A stretch of DNA of 64,000 bases, from assembly GCA_041861885.1 (NCBI GenBank), contig JBGVUE010000001.1, positions 484,001 through 548,000 on the forward strand. The letters are read 5' to 3'. Shown here in pieces: positions 60,254 through 64,000 of the stretch (its first letter is position 1; every line of letters starts with the position of its first letter). The notes beneath the pieces are model-generated. The model ran no database searches. It was given only the letters and a program-made list of their open reading frames with translations, and had not been told where the DNA came from. The stretch is from Haloimpatiens sp. FM7315. Its GTDB lineage: Bacteria > Bacillota > Clostridia > Clostridiales > Clostridiaceae. The position numbers and the translations under genes are program-made.

Positions 60254-61202
60254 ATGTCATTTTCATCTAAGGTAAAAAGTGAAGTATGTAGGTATGTAGA
60301 CATATCAAAAGAGGAAAGTATTAGTCTACTATCTGGAATAATGAAGGTAAGTGGTACTATTTTTTGGTTCTCAAAGGCAGATAGGATTTAAAATAAGTAC
60401 AGAAAATCCAAGTATAGCTAGATTAATATTTAAACTTTTAAAAGAGCATTTTGAAATTCACGCTAAAATAATGGTAAAAAAGAATAATTCGTTAAAGAAA
60501 AATAATGTGTATGTAATAATAATAAATGAAGAAATGGGTGTAAAAAAATTATTAAAAGAAGTTGGAATTATACAGGATGAAGAAGGATTTTCTTTAGAAT
60601 TTGGCATACCTAATTTTCTAATTGATGAAGATAAAACTAAGAAAGCATTTATAAGAGGATCTTTTCTTGGTGGTGGTAGCATTAGCAATCCTGAAAAGAC
60701 CTATCATCTTGAATTTGTAACCCATGATAGTGAGTATGCAGATAGGCTTAGTAATTTAATTAACTTTTATGGACTTAATTCTAAAGTCATAAAAAGAAAA
60801 AGTAGCTTTGTGATATACATTAAAGAAGGAGAGCAAATTTCAGATTTATTAAATATCATAGGTGCACATAGCTCTCTTTTATTTTTAGAAAATATTAGAA
60901 TAATGAAAGAAATGAGAAACAACGTAAATAGACTAGTAAACTGTGAAACTGCTAATTTAAGTAAGACTGTTAATGCTGCGGTAAGGCAGGTTGAGAGTAT
61001 AAAACTTATAGAGAATGAAATAGGTCTTAAAAGGTTGCCTGGTAATTTGAAGGAAATAGCTGAACTAAGGCTACGATTTCCAGATGAATCACTTAAGGAG
61101 TTAGGGGAGATGCTAACGCCTAAAATAGGAAAATCAGGAGTAAATCATAGACTTAGGAAGATAGAAAAAATAGCGGAAGAGTTGAGAAAAGAAGGAAGGT
61201 AA
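60254..61202 (+). CDS. whiA: WhiA DNA-binding regulator (one frame break)
   Basis: The repaired protein is 316 aa: [20 protein letters not shown] at the start, two LAGLIDADG-like domains ([43 protein letters not shown]) and a C-terminal HTH ([34 protein letters not shown]). WhiA links division and chromosome segregation, and sporulation in Streptomyces. The frame breaks at the T-run 60360-60365, where two added T give [17 protein letters not shown]. The start ATG immediately follows the yvcK stop. Confidence 0.93.
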
Positions 61203-61208
61203 CGCAGA

Positions 61209-62509
61209 ATGTCTAAGCATGAAAAAATCATAGAATATATTCAATCCTTAAAACCCGGTGTTAAAATTTCTGTAAGAGGTATAGCATCAGATTTAAAAGT
61301 AAGCGAAGGAACTGCATATAGGGCTATAAAGGAATGTGAAGATATAGAAATTGTTTCTACAATTCCTAGAGTTGGTACGGTTAGAGTGGAAAAGGTAGAG
61401 AAAAAAACATAGAATGTCTTACTTATGCAGAGGTTGTGAATATAGTTGATGGAGCTATTTTAGGCGGGAAAGACGGGGTTTATAAGACCTTATCAAAATT
61501 TTTTATAGGGGCTATGACAGTAGATGCTGCTTTAAAGTTTATAGAAGAATCTTCCCTTATTATAGTAGGAAACAGAGAAGAACTTCAGGAAATGGCCCTT
61601 ATGAATAACTGCGGAGTGCTTATTTCTGGAGGCTTTGATTGTAGTGAAAGAATAAGAAAGTTAGCGGATATTAAATGCCTTCCAATAATATCTTCAGCTT
61701 ATGACACTTTTACCATAGCCAGCCTTATAAACAAAGCTCTTTCAGAAAGCAATATGAAAAAGGATATAATTTTAGTTGAGGATATAATGACAGAAGCTCA
61801 GTGCTTATACGTATCTCAAAAGGTTAGAGACTTTAAGGAGATTGTAAAAAGCACTAACCATGAAAGATTTCCAGTTCTTGAGGAGAATGGAAAAATAGCA
61901 GGCATAATTACTATAGGCGATATAGATGATAGCGTTAATAATGAACAAGCCTTAGAAAGCGTTATGACAAAGAATCCAATAATATTATTTTCAAAAACCA
62001 CAGTAGCCTATGCAGCACATATAATGGTAAAGGAAAATATTAAGATGTGCCCAATAGTTGAAAAGAAAAAAATGGTTGGAGTCATTACAAGACAGGATGT
62101 CATAAAGGCTCTTAATTATGCTTCAAGGCAAAAACATGTAAAAGAGACTATGGAAGATTTGATTTTAGAGAATTTTAAGATGGACTGCCTAGGAGATACC
62201 CTTCATTTTTCAGGTGAACTTATTCCTGAAATGTTAAATGAGCTTGGAACTGCATCTAGTGGGGCTCTTAATATGATAATTTGCACTACTGCTGAAATAA
62301 CTGTAAGACATAAATGCAATGCGAATATATATGTAGACAATGTGGTAACTTATTTTATGAGGCCAGCCCAAATGAATAGACCTATGGATATATATACTAA
62401 ACTCATTGATATAGGTAGAAGCTCTTGTAAAGTAGAAGTAAATATGTTTAATAAAAACAAAGATTTTATGGCCAAAAGCATATTATCAGCAAAGATTTTA
62501 AGTGAATAG
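61209..62509 (+). CDS. YtoI-like HTH-DRTGG-CBS-hotdog regulator (one frame break)
   Basis: The repaired protein is about 433 aa: N-terminal winged HTH (PGVKISVRGIASDLKVSEGTAYRAIKE), a DRTGG-type domain (NIVDGAILGGKDGVYKTLSKFFIGAMT), paired CBS motifs (VEDIMTEAQCLYVSQKVRDFKEIV; VMTKNPIILFSKTTVAYAAHIM) that may bind adenine nucleotides, and a hotdog thioesterase-like tail (ITVRHKCNANIYVDNVVTYFMRP). It resembles Bacillus YtoI, whose role is unknown. The frame breaks at the A-run 61401-61407; one A gives EKKNIECLTYAEVVNIV. Confidence 0.88.
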
Positions 62510-62579
62510 CAAAGTTAGTGAAAGCACCTTAATTAATAAACTAAAGGTGAATAAAAAAGAAAGGCAGGGGACTTAAAAG

Positions 62580-64000
62580 ATGGAATTTGTTCATCTTCAT
62601 GTGCATACAGGCTATAGTTTGCTAGACGGATCTGGAAAAATAGATAAACTAATAGCAAAAGCTAAAGAATTAGGTATGAAAAGCCTTGCCATAACAGATC
62701 ATGGAACTATGTATGGATGTGTAGATTTTTATAAAGAAGCAAAAAAACAAGGGATAAAGCCTATTATAGGTTGTGAAATTTATGTCTCAAAAATTCTATG
62801 AAGATAAAAGATAGCAGAGAAAATGAAACTTATCACTTGGTGCTTTTGGTAAAGAATCAGCAAGGTTATAACAACTTAATGAAAATAGTTTCTGAAGCTT
62901 CCATTGAAGGTTTTTATTATAAACCAAGAGTAGACCATGAATTTTTAAGTCTTCATAGTGAGGGACTTATAGCTACTAGTGCTTGTTTAGGTGGCGAAGT
63001 GCAGCGTAATATTGTGCTTGGCAATATAAAAAGAGCCAAAGAGATAGCTTTAGAATATAAAGATATATTTAAAGACGGTTTTTATCTTGAACTTCAAAAT
63101 CATGGACTAGAAGATCAGTTAAAAGTAAATGATACACTTTTAGATTTTTCTAAAGAATTAGAAATACCTTTAGTTGCAACTAATGATGTTCATTACATAA
63201 ATAAAGAGGATTCAAGAGCCCATGATGTACTTTTATGTATACAAACGGGTAAAACAATTTACGATGAAGATAGGATGAGATATCCATCAGAACAGTTCTA
63301 TTTAAAATCCCAAGAAGAGATGTATGGTCAATTTTCTTATGTAAAGGAAGCTTTAGAAAACACAGTCAAAATTGCAAATGAGTGTAATTTTGACTATGAA
63401 TTTCACGTATCAAAACTTCCTGATTTTCCACTACCAAAGGGTATGGATCACTATGAATATTTAAAAAAACTATGTAATGAGGGTTTAAAGGAAAGATATA
63501 ATCTTATAAATGATGAATTAATTAGCAGATTAAAATACGAACTTGGTGTAATTAGTCAAATGGGTTATGTAGACTATTTTTTAATAGTTTGGGATTTTAT
63601 AAGGTTTGCTAGAGAAAGTGGAATAATGACAGGGCCTGGCAGAGGAAGCGGAGCAGGATCTTTAGTTGCCTATACTCTTGGAATAACGAAAATAGATCCA
63701 ATAAAATACAATTTAATATTTGAAAGATTCTTAAATCCAGAAAGAGTATCTATGCCAGATATAGATAGCGATTTTTGTTATGAAAGACGTCAAGAGGTAA
63801 TTGACTATGTAGTGGAGAAATACGGTGAAAAAAACGTATCTCAAATTATAACATTTGGAACTATGGCAGCAAGAGCCTGTATTAGAGATGTAGGAAGAGC
63901 TTTAAACTATTCCTATGCAGAAGTAGATAGAATAGCTAAAATGGTACCTGCAGTACAAGGAACTACAATAACAATAGAAAAAGCCCTTGACATGAATCCG
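62580..64000 (+). CDS. dnaE: DNA polymerase III alpha subunit DnaE (3' end beyond the window, one frame break)
   Basis: The N-terminal PHP domain ([46 protein letters not shown]) is followed by the polymerase palm start ([38 protein letters not shown], with catalytic aspartates). This is the replicative C-family polymerase of the DnaE1 type (no internal exonuclease in the visible part). The frame breaks at the A-run 62789-62793; one A gives [25 protein letters not shown]. After that the frame stays open to base 64000. Confidence 0.95.

Noticed and set aside
1..64000. Programmed ribosomal frameshifting as the explanation of the many frame breaks
   Set aside because: Breaks occur in about 24 unrelated genes, in various short homopolymers, without shared slippery-site and stimulator structures.
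1..64000. Genome decay (pseudogenes) as the explanation of the frame breaks
   Set aside because: Essential genes are hit, no premature substitution stops or larger deletions are seen, and one-base repairs restore full-length conserved proteins.
1..64000. CRISPR arrays, tRNA/rRNA genes, prophage or transposase genes
   Set aside because: Looked for on both strands; no regularly spaced repeats, cloverleaf-type sequences or mobile-element proteins recognised.

Overview
The window is strongly AT-rich, gene-dense DNA from an endospore-forming anaerobe, most likely Clostridium sensu stricto or a close relative. The evidence is a ptb-buk butyrate pair, a ferredoxin-linked 2-oxoacid oxidoreductase, a rubredoxin with its reductase, a SleB-type cortex hydrolase, a GerS-like germination lipoprotein beside alanine racemase, and gene orders shared with Bacillus and Clostridium (acpS-nnr-lipoprotein-alr-ndoAI-ndoA; yitT-ftsE-ftsX-ctp-PDZ-uvrB-uvrA; murB-rapZ-yvcK-whiA-dnaE). 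I cannot name the species from sequence alone. I saw no tRNA, rRNA, CRISPR array, prophage or insertion sequence.

Layout. 0-3 kb: the end of hypE, a long hairpin, then a reverse-strand sigma-54 activator with an N-terminal HPr-like module, divergent from ptsI. A GG-N10-GC sigma-54 promoter and three TGATA-N5-TATCA sites lie between them. 3-8 kb: ptsI, a TPR membrane protein, thioredoxin plus an unusual thioredoxin reductase behind a CsoR/CstR-like operator, and sleB. 8-25 kb: a hypothetical membrane-anchored protein, cdaA-cdaR (c-di-AMP), an FAD oxidoreductase, ptb-buk, a P-loop protein plus a four-subunit VOR/KOR behind a CodY-like box, a bactofilin-like protein, a DUF2089 protein, glmM, galU, a flippase and a YihY-family protein. 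25-32 kb: pepT, an NADH:rubredoxin oxidoreductase-like gene with a tandem rubredoxin, and a MoxR-DUF58-membrane protein operon. 32-39 kb: acpS, nnrE/D, gerS-like, alr, the NdoAI/NdoA antitoxin-toxin pair and a split transketolase. 39-64 kb: YitT, FtsEX, Ctp protease, a MinJ-like PDZ protein, uvrB with an SOS box, uvrA, FHA-FtsW/RodA-PBP, uvrC, a PHP hydrolase, murB, rapZ, yvcK, whiA, a YtoI-like regulator and the start of dnaE.

Functional themes. VOR plus Ptb/Buk can turn branched-chain 2-oxoacids into acyl-CoA, acyl phosphate and ATP, with electrons going to ferredoxin. The thioredoxin reductase looks ferredoxin-dependent, and the rubredoxin pair would handle oxygen or reactive oxygen species. 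Most of the remainder is envelope, division and DNA-repair housekeeping.

Sequence quality. I count about 36 reading-frame breaks in 24 otherwise conserved genes. Nearly all fall in short homopolymer runs (4-7 bases, mostly A/T), and each is repaired by adding one base (two bases in cdaR and whiA). Repaired lengths match the families. I read this as homopolymer under-calling in the assembly, not gene decay, and give whole-gene coordinates for the broken genes, naming the break positions.
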